Part shown: one piece after another, positions 1 to 8,810 of the stretch | Numbering within the stretch: the stretch's first letter is position 1 | Layout: each line of letters begins with the position of its first letter | Assembly (NCBI GenBank): GCA_900473415.1 | Contig: UCLR01000047.1 | Coordinates: 62,001-126,000 of the forward strand | Reading direction: 5' to 3' | DNA length: 64,000 nt | From: Hyphomicrobiales bacterium | Lineage (GTDB): Bacteria > Pseudomonadota > Alphaproteobacteria > Rhizobiales > Beijerinckiaceae | Position numbers and translations under genes: made by a program | The notes under the pieces: model-generated | Databases searched by the model: none | Told to the model about the DNA's origin: nothing | What the model saw: the letters and a program-made list of their open reading frames with translations, nothing else

Positions 1-287
1 TCGTCACGCCGAAGAAAATCAAGGGCGTCGTCAATCCGGCCGGGATGGCAGAGCGACGCGTGCTTCTGATCGCGGCTGGATTGCCGGAGCAGGTCGTCCA
101 TGCGCCGCCGCCGCGCGGTGCGGCGACCGACGACGCGCTCGATGCGCTGGCGGCGCTGGTCGTCGCCCGATGCATCGCGGCCGGGCGCGGAAGGCCCTTT
201 CCCGATCCGCCGGGACGGGATAGCCACGGTCTTCCCATCGCGATCTGGACGTTTCGGCCGGAGCGCCCGCCCGCACAGGATGCCGCC
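1..287 (+). CDS. C-terminal end of a DUF429-family protein (partial)
   Basis: The window opens inside a reading frame (codons begin at position 3) whose translation ends like DUF429 predicted nucleases: an ALDALAALVVARCIAAG helix followed by a SHGLPIAIW tail. The 5' part lies outside the window. No stop codon follows the tail in this frame, so it reads straight into the threonine/serine dehydratase that follows. Either the two are fused, or a small frameshift or lost stop separates them. The family function is unproven; an RNase H-like fold is the usual prediction. The family call rests on only about 95 residues. Confidence 0.55.
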
Positions 288-1256
288 ATGAATGCTCCCG
301 TTGCCACCGACCGCCCCGTCACGCGCCTGATGATCGAGGCGGCCGCTGCGCGCATCGCTGGCCATGCCCGGGTCACGCCTATGATGCGGCTGGGCACGGG
401 GGTCTTCGGCTCGGCGGCCGATGTCTCGTTCAAGCTCGAATGTCTGCAGCATGCCGGTTCCTTCAAGACGCGCGGCGCCTTCAACAACCTGCTCTCGCTG
501 CCGGTGCCTGCCGCGGGTGTGGCTGCCGCTTCCGGTGGCAATCACGGCGCGGCGGTGGCCTATGCCGCGATGAAGCGCGGGGTGAAGGCCTCGATCTTCG
601 TTCCCGAAATCTCGCCCGCAGCGAAGATCGAGGCGATCCGCCGCTTCGGCGCCGATGTCGTGGTCGGCGGCGCGCAATATGACGATGCTCAGGCGGCGTG
701 CGACCGCTTCGTCGCGGATACCGGCGCGCTCAAGATCCATCCCTTCGCGGCGGCGGAGACCATCACCGGACAGGGCACGCTCGGCCGCGAGTGGGATTTG
801 CAGGAGCCCGATCTCGACACCGTCCTCGTCGCGGTCGGTGGAGGCGGGCTGATCTCGGGGATCGCGAGCTGGTTCGCCGGATCGAAGGTCAAGGTCGTCG
901 GGGTCGAGCCGGAAGGCTCGCGCGCGCTGCATGCGGCTTTCGAGGCGAAGGGGCCAGTCGAGGTCAAGGTCGCGTCGGTCGCGGCCGACTCGCTCGGCGC
1001 CCGCAATGTCGGCCAGCTCGTCTATGACGCGACGAAGGATGCCGTGGAGCGCGTCGTGCTCGTGGCGGATGCCGCGATCACGGAGGCTCAAGTCACGCTC
1101 TGGCGCGATTTCCGGCTGGCGGTCGAGCCCGGCGGGGCGGCTGCGCTGGGCGCTCTGATTTCGGGCGCCTACAAGCCGGCGCCGGGCGAGCGGTTGGGCG
1201 TGCTGGTCTGCGGGGCGAATGTGGATCTCACGAAGCTTGCGGCGATCGTGGGCTGA
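288..1256 (+). CDS. Threonine/serine dehydratase, PLP fold type II
   Basis: This 322-residue pyridoxal-phosphate enzyme probably deaminates threonine, serine or a hydroxyaspartate-type amino acid to a 2-oxo acid plus ammonia in the cytoplasm. The PLP lysine is about K60 in GSFKTRGAFN. The phosphate and substrate loop SGGNHG is at 82-87, and the glycine-rich PLP phosphate loop GGGGL is near 184-188. There is no C-terminal ACT domain, so it matches the short catabolic class rather than biosynthetic IlvA. I chose the ATG at 288 because AGGA (277-280) sits 7 nt upstream and the family begins here. The upstream in-frame DUF429 tail has no stop, so a fusion is possible. The exact substrate cannot be read from the sequence. 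Confidence 0.85.
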   Translation: MNAPVATDRPVTRLMIEAAAARIAGHARVTPMMRLGTGVFGSAADVSFKLECLQHAGSFKTRGAFNNLLSLPVPAAGVAAASGGNHGAAVAYAAMKRGVKASIFVPEISPAAKIEAIRRFGADVVVGGAQYDDAQAACDRFVADTGALKIHPFAAAETITGQGTLGREWDLQEPDLDTVLVAVGGGGLISGIASWFAGSKVKVVGVEPEGSRALHAAFEAKGPVEVKVASVAADSLGARNVGQLVYDATKDAVERVVLVADAAITEAQVTLWRDFRLAVEPGGAAALGALISGAYKPAPGERLGVLVCGANVDLTKLAAIVG

Positions 1257-1260
1257 ACGC

Positions 1261-1391
1261 CTGTCATTCCGGGATGCCGCGCAGCGGCAGGCCCGGAATC
1301 CACGGCTGGGCGAGCGATCTGCGGCTGATCGAGAGGTCTCAGCCCGTCGTGGGTTCCGGGTTCGACCCTTCGGGGCGCCCCGGAATGACAG
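1261..1391. repeat. Dispersed intergenic palindromic repeat, copy 1
   Basis: The ends are a perfect inverted repeat (CTGTCATTCCGGG against CCCGGAATGACAG). An internal hairpin (CATTCCGGG...GCCCGGAATCC) and a second hairpin (GGTTCCGGG...CCCCGGAATG) lie inside. It lies between the dehydratase and the next plus-strand gene. It is one of nine related elements in the window. Confidence 0.85.
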
Positions 1392-1472
1392 GGGGCCGAT
1401 CTTTCATTGGGGCTGGACGGCTACCTGTGCTGCGGCGCACACTTAGCCAGAGCCAACCCGAGCCCGTGCCGC

Positions 1473-2534
1473 ATGTCCGACCCCGCTCCCAAGACCAATC
1501 CCGGCCGCTTCTTCGAGGATTTCGCGCTCGGCGAGCAGATCGTCCACGCGACCCCGCGTACGGTCACGTCAGGCGATGTCTCGCTTTACACGGCGCTCTA
1601 CGGTCCGCGCTTCGCCGTGCAGTCCTCGGATGCCTTCGCGAAGGCGCTCGGCTATCCGGCGGCGCCGGTCGACGACCTGCTCGTCTTCCACATCGTCTTC
1701 GGCAAGACGGTGCCGGACATCTCGCTCAATGCAGTCGCCAATCTCGGTTATGCCGATGGGCGCTTCCTGCGTCCTGTCTTCCCGGGCGACACGCTCTCCA
1801 CCACCTCGAAGGTGATCGGGCTGAAGCAGACCTCCTCCGGCGATGCCGGCATCGTCTATGTCCGCTCGGTTGGTCGAAACCAGCATGGCGATGCGGTGCT
1901 GAGCTATGTGCGCTGGGTTCTGGTGCGCAAGCGCCAGCCGGGCACGCCGGCTCATGCCGAGCATGTGCCGGAGGTGCCGAAGGCGGTGCCGGCGGCCGAA
2001 CTCGGCGGGGCCTGCCCGGCGATCGCGCTTTCGGCCTATGACGACGCCCTCGCCGGCTCGCCCTATCGCTGGGGCGACTACGCCAAGGGCGAGCGCATTG
2101 ACCATGTCGACGGCATGACGGTCGAGGAGGCCGAGCACCAGCTCGCGACCCGCCTCTACCAGAACACCGCCAAGGTTCATTTCGACGCGCATGTCGCGAA
2201 GGACAGCCGATTCGGCAAGCGGTTGATCTATGGTGGCCATGTCATCAGCCTGGCTCGCGCGCTGTCCTTCAACGGGCTCGGCAACGCCTTCCAGATCGCT
2301 GCGATCAATGGCGGGCGCCATGTCGCGCCGCTCTTCGCGGGCGACACCGTCTATGCCTGGAGCGAGGTGCTGGAGAGCGCGGAACTGCCGGGCCGAACGG
2401 ATGTCGGGGCGCTGCGCCTGCGGCTCGTCGCGACCAAGAATCAGCCTTGCGGCGCGCATCCGTTGCGAGACGGCGAGGGCTATGAACCGAGCGTGATCCT
2501 CGATTTCGACTATTGGGCGCTGCTGCCGCGATGA
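1473..2534 (+). CDS. mch: Mesaconyl-CoA hydratase (MaoC-like double hot-dog)
   Basis: This 353-residue protein resembles mesaconyl-C1-CoA (beta-methylmalyl-CoA) hydratases, which hydrate mesaconyl-CoA in the ethylmalonyl-CoA pathway of acetate or C1 assimilation. The N-terminal half has the family text KTNPGRFFEDF, VHATPRTVTSGD and FGKTVPDISLNAVANLGYA. The second hot-dog half carries HFDAHVAKDSRFGKRLIYGG and INGGRHVAPLFAGDT. I start at ATG 1473 rather than upstream codons that lie in the intergenic repeat tail. No strong Shine-Dalgarno is visible. The gene is a single unit, with sdhCDAB about 1 kb downstream. A generic MaoC dehydratase is the alternative. Confidence 0.75.
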   Translation: MSDPAPKTNPGRFFEDFALGEQIVHATPRTVTSGDVSLYTALYGPRFAVQSSDAFAKALGYPAAPVDDLLVFHIVFGKTVPDISLNAVANLGYADGRFLRPVFPGDTLSTTSKVIGLKQTSSGDAGIVYVRSVGRNQHGDAVLSYVRWVLVRKRQPGTPAHAEHVPEVPKAVPAAELGGACPAIALSAYDDALAGSPYRWGDYAKGERIDHVDGMTVEEAEHQLATRLYQNTAKVHFDAHVAKDSRFGKRLIYGGHVISLARALSFNGLGNAFQIAAINGGRHVAPLFAGDTVYAWSEVLESAELPGRTDVGALRLRLVATKNQPCGAHPLRDGEGYEPSVILDFDYWALLPR

Positions 2535-2632
2535 TGGGAAACGTTATCGACAGCGAGCGGCGCTTATTGTCCGGCGCAAGTACATTCCATTTCACACTAT
2601 GAGCTGAGTGTTATCAGAATAATATGAGCCGA

Positions 2633-3385
2633 TCACTTTATCCCGGTGACACTTATAAGAGCTTTTCCTTGATCGTAATTGAATGATCTGTAGGATATCG
2701 ACTCAATAAGTTTCCGTTTATTCTCAGATAGTACGATAACGCACGGATCTGCGTGAATTGTGAAATTTCGTTGCAGGTCTCTCTTTATTCCGGCGGCATG
2801 AAGTCTGGCGCCTGCGGCATGAAGGCATTGTGTGATGCGATTTTGTTCAGGGTGCCATTTGTATTCGTTTTTGCCTGTTAGTTTTATGAAATGAAATTTC
2901 CCATCAAACTGAATTATTTTCCAATCAATATTAAATGTTCCAAGGGAATACCACCAATCTTGATCCGCATAATTCTTTTGAAATATCGTTATGCAAGGGT
3001 CTACGGACCATTGGGGCCGCTCTGACCCGACCCTCGCTTTCGGATTTGTGGCATCCGGGCTTGTCATGTTTGTTTTTAAGGGAGGAATTTTCCTTAATAG
3101 CTCAAGTTCGATGCGCGACCTCGCGCCGGAGTCTTCATTCATCAGTTGTTTGAGCTCGAATCTCTTGTCCCCTCCTCCCAAGATGAAATTCTCAAGATAC
3201 TCGGCAGCCCGGCCTTTAGGCTTCATCGTTACAAACTTGGCCAGTCGCAGCGCCGCGATGTCGGCTTCTTCCTGAGAACCTCCACGCAGCCGCGTATACG
3301 CTTCCGCATCTCTGCATGCCGCGCTGATTGCCGCCTTGGCCGTGAGTGCCAGTAAGCTCTGGGTCAGGTTGCGATCGTCCGGCAT
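2633..3385 (-). CDS. AT-rich orphan protein of unknown function
   Basis: I do not recognise this 250-residue protein. It is cytoplasmic by appearance, with no signal peptide or membrane segment. The N-terminal 110 residues are helical and charged. The C-terminal part is rich in aromatic residues and Asn/Lys (DWWYSLGTFNIDWKIIQFDG, GKNEYKWHPEQN). The ATG at 3385 has a strong GGGAGG ribosome site on the minus strand. Base composition is visibly much lower in GC than all neighbours, with many A/T third positions, which suggests recent horizontal acquisition between mch and sdhC. It is convergent with mch, about 100 bp from its stop. Confidence 0.7.
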   Translation of the reverse strand: MPDDRNLTQSLLALTAKAAISAACRDAEAYTRLRGGSQEEADIAALRLAKFVTMKPKGRAAEYLENFILGGGDKRFELKQLMNEDSGARSRIELELLRKIPPLKTNMTSPDATNPKARVGSERPQWSVDPCITIFQKNYADQDWWYSLGTFNIDWKIIQFDGKFHFIKLTGKNEYKWHPEQNRITQCLHAAGARLHAAGIKRDLQRNFTIHADPCVIVLSENKRKLIESISYRSFNYDQGKALISVTGIK

Positions 3386-3605
3386 GGCGACTCCCTCCCC
3401 TCATGCTCAACATTTCAAACTGCTTGCGGTATTTTGTCCACTGCAGCCGCCAAGGGATCTTTGCTAGAAAATAACGATTTTCAGAATCTGTAACTTCCCC
3501 TTGTGCGTGCCGCATTGCAGCACGGGTTCGGTTTCGTTACAGAGCCAATCACTCTAGAATGATGCAAAACGGGTCTGTCCCTGCGACGGGCCGCCTGACC
3601 GGAGA

Positions 3606-4007
3606 ATGATATTGGCCGAGGTCAAGCCAGCGGCTCGCCCGCTTTCACCGCATCTGCAGATCTATCGCTGGTCCTGGACGATGGCGATGTCCGTCGCCCA
3701 CCGCGTCACCGGCACGGGGCTTTATCTCGGCACGGTGCTGATCGCGGCCTGGCTGGTCGCAGCCGCCTCGGGGCCTGTCGCCTTCGACACCGCCCAGGCG
3801 ATTGCCGGGTCCTTCCTTGGCCGCCTCGTGCTTTTCCTCTACAGCTTCTCGCTGATTCACCACATGGTCGGCGGCCTGCGCCATTTCGTCTGGGATCTGG
3901 GGCACGGCTATGATCCGGAAACCCGGATGAAGCTCGCCAAGTTCACGCTCGTCACCTCGGCGAGCCTGACGGTCCTGGTCTGGATCGTCGCGCTGGTCCT
4001 GCGCTGA
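3606..4007 (+). CDS. sdhC: Succinate dehydrogenase cytochrome b556 subunit
   Basis: SdhC is a membrane anchor of complex II. It binds haem b and ubiquinone and docks the SdhAB heads. The protein has about 133 residues and three hydrophobic segments. It carries the family motifs LSPHLQIYRW and SVAHRVTGTG near the N-terminus (quinone-site Ser/Arg) and LIHHMVGGLRHFVWDLG (haem histidine). The ATG at 3606 directly abuts the GGAGA at 3601-3605, which is too close for good initiation. A TTG at 3612 would sit 6 nt away and may be the true start. It is the first gene of the sdhCDAB operon. Confidence 0.95.
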   Translation: MILAEVKPAARPLSPHLQIYRWSWTMAMSVAHRVTGTGLYLGTVLIAAWLVAAASGPVAFDTAQAIAGSFLGRLVLFLYSFSLIHHMVGGLRHFVWDLGHGYDPETRMKLAKFTLVTSASLTVLVWIVALVLR

Positions 4008-4018
4008 GGAGCCCCGCC

Positions 4019-4411
4019 ATGTTGTCCAATTCCTCGATGCGCACCCCGCTCGGCCGCGTTCGCGGCCTGGGTTCCGCCAAGTCCGGCACCGGCCATTTCT
4101 GGCTGCAGCGCGTCACCGCGGTTTCCAACCTCGTCCTCGCGATCATCTTCATCGGCGTCGTGATCGCGCTCGCGGGCCGGCCCTATCCGGCGGCGATCGC
4201 GCTGCTGTCGCAGCCCTGCGTCGCCATCCTGATGCTGCTCTTCATCCTCTCGGCCTGCGTCCATATGCGGCTCGGCATGCAGGTCATCATCGAGGACTAC
4301 GTCCATGCCGAGGTTCCGAAGATCCTCGCCGTGATGGGCAACACCTTCTTCGCCATCGCGGTTGGCGCTGCCAGCGTCTACGCGGTGCTGAAGCTGTCTT
4401 TTGGAGGCTGA
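4019..4411 (+). CDS. sdhD: Succinate dehydrogenase hydrophobic membrane anchor
   Basis: This is the second membrane anchor of complex II, 130 residues with three transmembrane helices. The family signature [16 protein letters not shown] near residue 80-95 contains the haem-b histidine and the quinone-site Asp-Tyr. A GAGGAG ribosome site overlaps the sdhC stop region 8-13 nt upstream. The ORF ends 4 nt before the sdhA ATG, and its last codons form part of the sdhA ribosome site (GGAGG at 4403-4407), so sdhD and sdhA are probably coupled. Confidence 0.95.
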   Translation: MLSNSSMRTPLGRVRGLGSAKSGTGHFWLQRVTAVSNLVLAIIFIGVVIALAGRPYPAAIALLSQPCVAILMLLFILSACVHMRLGMQVIIEDYVHAEVPKILAVMGNTFFAIAVGAASVYAVLKLSFGG

Positions 4412-4415
4412 TCCG

Positions 4416-6248
4416 ATGGCGATCACCAAGTCCCGCCCGGTCCCGGCCTATACCGGCACTGCCTATCCGATCACCGACCATACCTTCGACGTCGTCGTCG
4501 TCGGCGCTGGCGGCGCGGGCCTGCGCGCCACTGTCGGCTGCTCGCAGGCCGGCCTGCGCACGGCCTGCATCACCAAGGTGTTCCCGACCCGCTCGCACAC
4601 CGTCGCGGCTCAGGGTGGCGTCGCCGCCTCGCTTGGCAACATGGGCAAGGATACCTGGCAGTGGCACATGTTCGACACCGTGAAGGGGTCGGACTGGCTC
4701 GGCGACCAGGACGCCATCGAATATCTGGTGCGCAACGCGCCGGCCGCCGTCTACGAGCTCGAGCACTGGGGCGTGCCCTTCTCGCGCACCGAGGACGGCA
4801 AGATCTACCAGCGCCCCTTCGGCGGCATGACCACCGAATTCGGCGAGGGCCCGCCGGCCCAGCGCACCTGCGCCGCGGCCGACCGCACCGGCCACGCCAT
4901 GCTGCATACGCTCTATGGCCAGGCGCTGCGCTACAACACCGAGTTCTTCATCGAGTACTTCGCCATCGACCTGATCATGGACGATGAGGGGCATTGCCGG
5001 GGCGTGATCGCGCTCAAGCTCGATGACGGCACGCTGCACCGGTTCCGCGCCCAGCAGACGATCCTGGCGACCGGCGGCTATGGCCGCGCCTATTTCTCCG
5101 CGACCTCGGCCCACACCTGCACCGGCGATGGCGGCGGCATGGTGCTGCGCGCCGGCCTGCCCATGCAGGACATGGAGTTCGTGCAGTTCCACCCGACCGG
5201 CATCTACGGTTCGGGCTGCCTGATCACGGAAGGCGCGCGCGGCGAGGGCGGCTACCTCACCAACTCCGAAGGCGAGCGCTTCATGGAGCGCTATGCACCT
5301 TCCGCCAAGGACCTCGCCTCGCGCGACGTCGTGTCGCGCTCGATGACGATGGAGATCCGGGCTGGCCGCGGCGTCGGCAAGAACAAGGATCACATCTACC
5401 TGCACCTCGACCATCTCGATCCGAAGATCCTGCACGAGCGCCTGCCGGGCATCTCGGAGAGCGCCAAGATCTTCGCCGGCGTCGATGTGACCCGCGAGCC
5501 GATCCCGGTTCTGCCGACGGTCCACTACAACATGGGCGGCATCCCGACGAACTATCACGGCGAGGTGCTGACCAAGGTCGGCGGCGATCCGGATACGGTG
5601 GTTCCCGGCCTGATGGCGATCGGCGAGGCGGCTTGCGTCTCCGTGCACGGCGCCAACCGCCTCGGCTCCAACTCGCTGATCGACCTCGTGGTGTTCGGCC
5701 GTGCGGCCGGCTTGCGCTGCGCCGATACGGTGACGGCGGGCGAGAAGCAGCCGGAACTGCCGAAGGGGTCTTCGGATCTTGCGCTCACCCGCCTCGACAA
5801 GTACCGCAACGCCTCGGGCGGCACGCTGACCGCGGTGCTGCGCGACCGGATGCAGCGGACGATGCAGAACAACTGCGCTGTCTATCGCGAGGGCGACACG
5901 CTGGAAGAGGGCCACAAGCTCATCCACGAGGTCTGGGCCGGCATCGCCGACGTCGGGACCAAGGACCGCTCGCTGATCTGGAACTCGGACCTGATCGAGA
6001 CGCTGGAATTCGACAACCTGATCACCCAGGCGGTCGTCACCATGGACTCGGCGCTGAACCGTCCGGAAAGCCGCGGCGCCCATGCCCGTGAGGACTATCC
6101 GAACCGCGACGACAAGGACTGGATGAAGCACACCCTGGCCTGGATCGACGACGAGAAGCGCACGGTCACCCTCGATGATCGGCCGGTGCATACGTACACG
6201 ATGTCCAACGACATCGAGTACATCAAGCCCAAGGCGCGGGTGTACTGA
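4416..6248 (+). CDS. sdhA: Succinate dehydrogenase flavoprotein subunit
   Basis: SdhA is the catalytic subunit of complex II in the TCA cycle. It oxidises succinate to fumarate with covalent FAD. It has 610 residues, a normal length. The dinucleotide fold GAGGAG is at 30-35, and the FAD-attachment histidine is H61 in [10 protein letters not shown]. Other family blocks are [39 protein letters not shown] and [22 protein letters not shown] 4416 is chosen over the in-frame TTG at 4401 because GGAGG sits just upstream of it. Confidence 0.98.
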   Translation: MAITKSRPVPAYTGTAYPITDHTFDVVVVGAGGAGLRATVGCSQAGLRTACITKVFPTRSHTVAAQGGVAASLGNMGKDTWQWHMFDTVKGSDWLGDQDAIEYLVRNAPAAVYELEHWGVPFSRTEDGKIYQRPFGGMTTEFGEGPPAQRTCAAADRTGHAMLHTLYGQALRYNTEFFIEYFAIDLIMDDEGHCRGVIALKLDDGTLHRFRAQQTILATGGYGRAYFSATSAHTCTGDGGGMVLRAGLPMQDMEFVQFHPTGIYGSGCLITEGARGEGGYLTNSEGERFMERYAPSAKDLASRDVVSRSMTMEIRAGRGVGKNKDHIYLHLDHLDPKILHERLPGISESAKIFAGVDVTREPIPVLPTVHYNMGGIPTNYHGEVLTKVGGDPDTVVPGLMAIGEAACVSVHGANRLGSNSLIDLVVFGRAAGLRCADTVTAGEKQPELPKGSSDLALTRLDKYRNASGGTLTAVLRDRMQRTMQNNCAVYREGDTLEEGHKLIHEVWAGIADVGTKDRSLIWNSDLIETLEFDNLITQAVVTMDSALNRPESRGAHAREDYPNRDDKDWMKHTLAWIDDEKRTVTLDDRPVHTYTMSNDIEYIKPKARVY

Positions 6249-6258
6249 GGACGATCTG

Positions 6259-7056
6259 ATGGCCGAATTCAATCTTCCGAAGAACTCCCGCCTGACCGAG
6301 GGCAAGGCCTGGCCGAAGCCGGCCGGCGCCAAGAACGTCACCGAGTTCAAGGTCTATCGCTGGAACCCGGACGACACCGCCAATCCGCGCACCGACACCT
6401 ATTATGTCGACCGCGACGATTGCGGCCCGATGGTTCTCGACGCGCTGATCTGGATCAAGAACAAGGTCGATCCGACGCTGACCTTCCGCCGCTCCTGCCG
6501 CGAGGGCATCTGCGGTTCCTGCGCCATGAACATGGACGGGAAGAACGGGCTCGCCTGCACGACCGGCATCGACGAGTGCGGCGGCACCGGCAAGAACGCC
6601 GGTAGGGTCGCGATCTACCCGCTGCCGCATATGCCGGTGGTCAAGGACCTCGTGCCGGATCTGACCCGCTTCTACGCCCAGCACGCCTCGATCGAGCCCT
6701 GGCTGAAGACCACGACGCCGGCTCCCGAGAAGGAATGGCGCCAGGCCAAGGACGACCGCGAGAAGCTCGACGGGCTTTATGAGTGCATCCTCTGCGCCTG
6801 CTGCTCCACCTCCTGCCCGAGCTACTGGTGGAACGGCGACCGCTATCTCGGCCCGGCCGCGCTGCTGCAGGCCTATCGCTGGCTGATCGACTCGCGAGAC
6901 GAGGCGACCGGCGAGCGGCTCGACAATCTGGAAGATCCCTTCCGGCTCTATCGCTGCCACACCATCATGAACTGCGCGAATGCCTGCCCGAAGGGCCTGA
7001 ATCCGGCCAAGGCGATCGCGGAGGTGAAGAAGATGATGGTGGCGCGTCAGGTGTGA
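6259..7056 (+). CDS. sdhB: Succinate dehydrogenase iron-sulfur subunit
   Basis: SdhB carries electrons from FAD to quinone through three Fe-S clusters. The [2Fe-2S] ligands are in [16 protein letters not shown] (about 79-93) and a later Cys in GLACTTG. The [4Fe-4S] motif is [15 protein letters not shown], and the [3Fe-4S] motif is [17 protein letters not shown] near the C-terminus. It is 265 residues, complete. It lies 10 bp after sdhA. Its TGA stop overlaps the ATG of the following GFA-family gene. Confidence 0.98.
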   Translation: MAEFNLPKNSRLTEGKAWPKPAGAKNVTEFKVYRWNPDDTANPRTDTYYVDRDDCGPMVLDALIWIKNKVDPTLTFRRSCREGICGSCAMNMDGKNGLACTTGIDECGGTGKNAGRVAIYPLPHMPVVKDLVPDLTRFYAQHASIEPWLKTTTPAPEKEWRQAKDDREKLDGLYECILCACCSTSCPSYWWNGDRYLGPAALLQAYRWLIDSRDEATGERLDNLEDPFRLYRCHTIMNCANACPKGLNPAKAIAEVKKMMVARQV

Positions 7057-7550
7057 TGATGAAGGGCACCGGGGGCTGCATCTGCGGGCGTCTGCGCTAT
7101 GAGGCCCGCAAGCCGCCGTTGCGCGTCACGATCTGCCATTGCCGCTTCTGCCAGCGGGCCACGGGTTCGGCTTTCATGGTCGAGCCCGTTTTCGATTCAG
7201 GCGACCTAACTGTTACGGCCGGAGAGCCCACCGTCTACGCCCATCTTTCACAGGGCAGCGGCAAGCGCGTCGATGTCCATTTCTGCGCGAATTGCGGCAC
7301 GAAGCTTTTCCTCACCTTCGAGCGCTTTCCCGGCGCGACCGGCGTTTATGGCGGCACTTTCGACGATCCGGACTGGTATGAGCGAACGCCTGCCGTGACG
7401 AAGCACATCTTCCTTGGCGTCGGGATGGCCGGAACGGTCGTTCCGGCCGGCTTCAACTGCTTCGAGGAACACGCGATGACGAATGCCGGCGATCCCATCG
7501 AGCCGCATCGTTTCGATGAGCCGATGGCGCTCAAGGGGCGTTCCGGCTGA
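7056..7550 (+). CDS. GFA-family zinc protein (glutathione-dependent formaldehyde-activating enzyme-like)
   Basis: This 164-residue protein has the GFA/CENP-V zinc fold. Cysteine pairs are GCICGRLRY near the N-terminus, CHCRFCQRATGSAF around residue 27-40, and FCANCGTKLF around residue 70-80. The family includes formaldehyde:glutathione adduct-forming enzymes, but most members are unassigned. The first ATG overlaps the sdhB stop (TGATG), with a second ATG immediately after, so it is translated as the last gene of the sdh operon. A link to succinate dehydrogenase is not known to me. It converges on the FAD oxidoreductase 18 bp away. Confidence 0.9.
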   Translation: MMKGTGGCICGRLRYEARKPPLRVTICHCRFCQRATGSAFMVEPVFDSGDLTVTAGEPTVYAHLSQGSGKRVDVHFCANCGTKLFLTFERFPGATGVYGGTFDDPDWYERTPAVTKHIFLGVGMAGTVVPAGFNCFEEHAMTNAGDPIEPHRFDEPMALKGRSG

Positions 7551-7568
7551 GTCCGGCGGGCGCGCGGG

Positions 7569-8810
7569 TCAGGAGATATACCGCTCCGGCCGGAACGGCT
7601 TCGGGTCGATCAGGGGCTTCTCGCCGCAGACCATGGCGGCGATCATCTCGCCGGTGATCGGGCCGGTCGAAAAGCCGATATGCTGGTTGCCGAAGGCCAA
7701 CCAGAGGCCCGGATTGCGCGGTGCCTCGCCGATCATCGGCAAGGAATCCGGCAGCGTCGGCCGCGCGCCGCGCCAGGTCTCGCCGACGACTTCGCCGAGC
7801 GGGAAAGCCTCGCGAGCCGCGACGGTGGCGCCGTCGATCTGGCGGTGCTCGTCCGGCGCATCGCGGAAGGAGAGGTCGACGCCGCTGGTGATCCGGAAAC
7901 CCTGCTCCATCGGCGCCATGTAATAGGCGCCGTCGACATCGTAGATCGGCCGGGACAGGCCGGTGCCGGCCTCCGGCTTGAGATGACGATGATAGCCGCG
8001 CTCGACATCGAGCTTCGGATCGAGGCCGAGCGGCTTCAGCAGGTCGCCGCTCCATGGGCCGAGCGCGACGACGGCGATATCGGCCTCGAAGGCGCCCTTC
8101 TCCGTCGAGACGCGCCAGCCGCTGCCGTTGCGAGTGAGCATCTTGATCTCGCCCTGCTCGATCCGGCCGCCACGCTTGGCGAAGAGCGATCCGTAGGCGG
8201 CGGTGACGGCTCCAGGCGAATCGACCGAACCGACACAGGGGATCAGGAGCCCGGCCGGGAAGATCGGGTTCAGGTTCGGCTCGATCCCGGAAATGCCCTG
8301 CCGGTCCAGAACCTGCGACTCGATGCCGTGGCGCTTGAGGAAGTCATGCTCGGCCCGTGCAGCTTCATGGCCGGCCTCCGTTCGCCAGAGCTTGAGTGTG
8401 CCGGTCTCGCGCAGGCGGTGCGACACGCCGGCCTCGGCCATCAGAGCGCGGTGGCGCTCGACCGTGCTCGCGGTCAGCGCCTGCAAGGCGGCGATGCGGG
8501 CGGCGCCTTGCGAGGGGCGGGCCTCCCAGAGGAAGCGCAGCAGCCAGCCCGGCCGGCTGAAGGCGCGGCGCCAACTCAGATTGAGCGCGGGGTGGCGATT
8601 GCCGAGATAGCCCGCGATCTTGGCGTAGAGCGAGGGGTTGTTGAGCGGGACGATCGAGGAGGCGGCGAGCACCCCGGCATTGCCGTAGGAGGTCTCGCGG
8701 CCGGGCTCGCGGCGGTCGATCAGCGTCACAGTGATGCCGCGCTTCTGCAGGGCAAGCGCGCAGGAGACGCCGACCATGCCGGCGCCGAGAACGAGGGCAG
8801 TACGGGTCAC
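7569..8810 (-). CDS. FAD-dependent D-amino acid dehydrogenase-like oxidoreductase
   Basis: This 413-residue protein is in the DadA/glycine-oxidase family and probably oxidises an amino acid or amine to an imino acid. The N-terminal FAD fold GAGMVG is at 9-14, followed by the acidic end of strand 2 (LIDRREPG) and the DadA-like block TSYGNAGVLAASSIVPL. The C-terminus has the second FAD contact FGNQHIGFSTGPITG. Translation starts at GTG 8810, whose bases overlap the TGA of the amidotransferase gene upstream (GTGA), so the pair is coupled. The substrate is not evident. Confidence 0.85.
   Translation of the reverse strand: MTRTALVLGAGMVGVSCALALQKRGITVTLIDRREPGRETSYGNAGVLAASSIVPLNNPSLYAKIAGYLGNRHPALNLSWRRAFSRPGWLLRFLWEARPSQGAARIAALQALTASTVERHRALMAEAGVSHRLRETGTLKLWRTEAGHEAARAEHDFLKRHGIESQVLDRQGISGIEPNLNPIFPAGLLIPCVGSVDSPGAVTAAYGSLFAKRGGRIEQGEIKMLTRNGSGWRVSTEKGAFEADIAVVALGPWSGDLLKPLGLDPKLDVERGYHRHLKPEAGTGLSRPIYDVDGAYYMAPMEQGFRITSGVDLSFRDAPDEHRQIDGATVAAREAFPLGEVVGETWRGARPTLPDSLPMIGEAPRNPGLWLAFGNQHIGFSTGPITGEMIAAMVCGEKPLIDPKPFRPERYIS

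Noticed and set aside
1274-2041. Plus-strand frame starting inside repeat copy 1 and overlapping mch
   Set aside because: Its first part is palindromic repeat and the rest is out of frame with mch.
3541-3605. Possible sdhC promoter with -10-like TAGAAT at 3555-3560
   Set aside because: No matching -35 element at the right spacing could be seen, so it is not listed as a feature.
4287-6350. 687-residue open frame on the minus strand opposite sdhA
   Set aside because: It is exactly antisense to sdhA, has Arg/His/Asp-rich shadow composition and no family motif. GC-rich codon use creates such frames.
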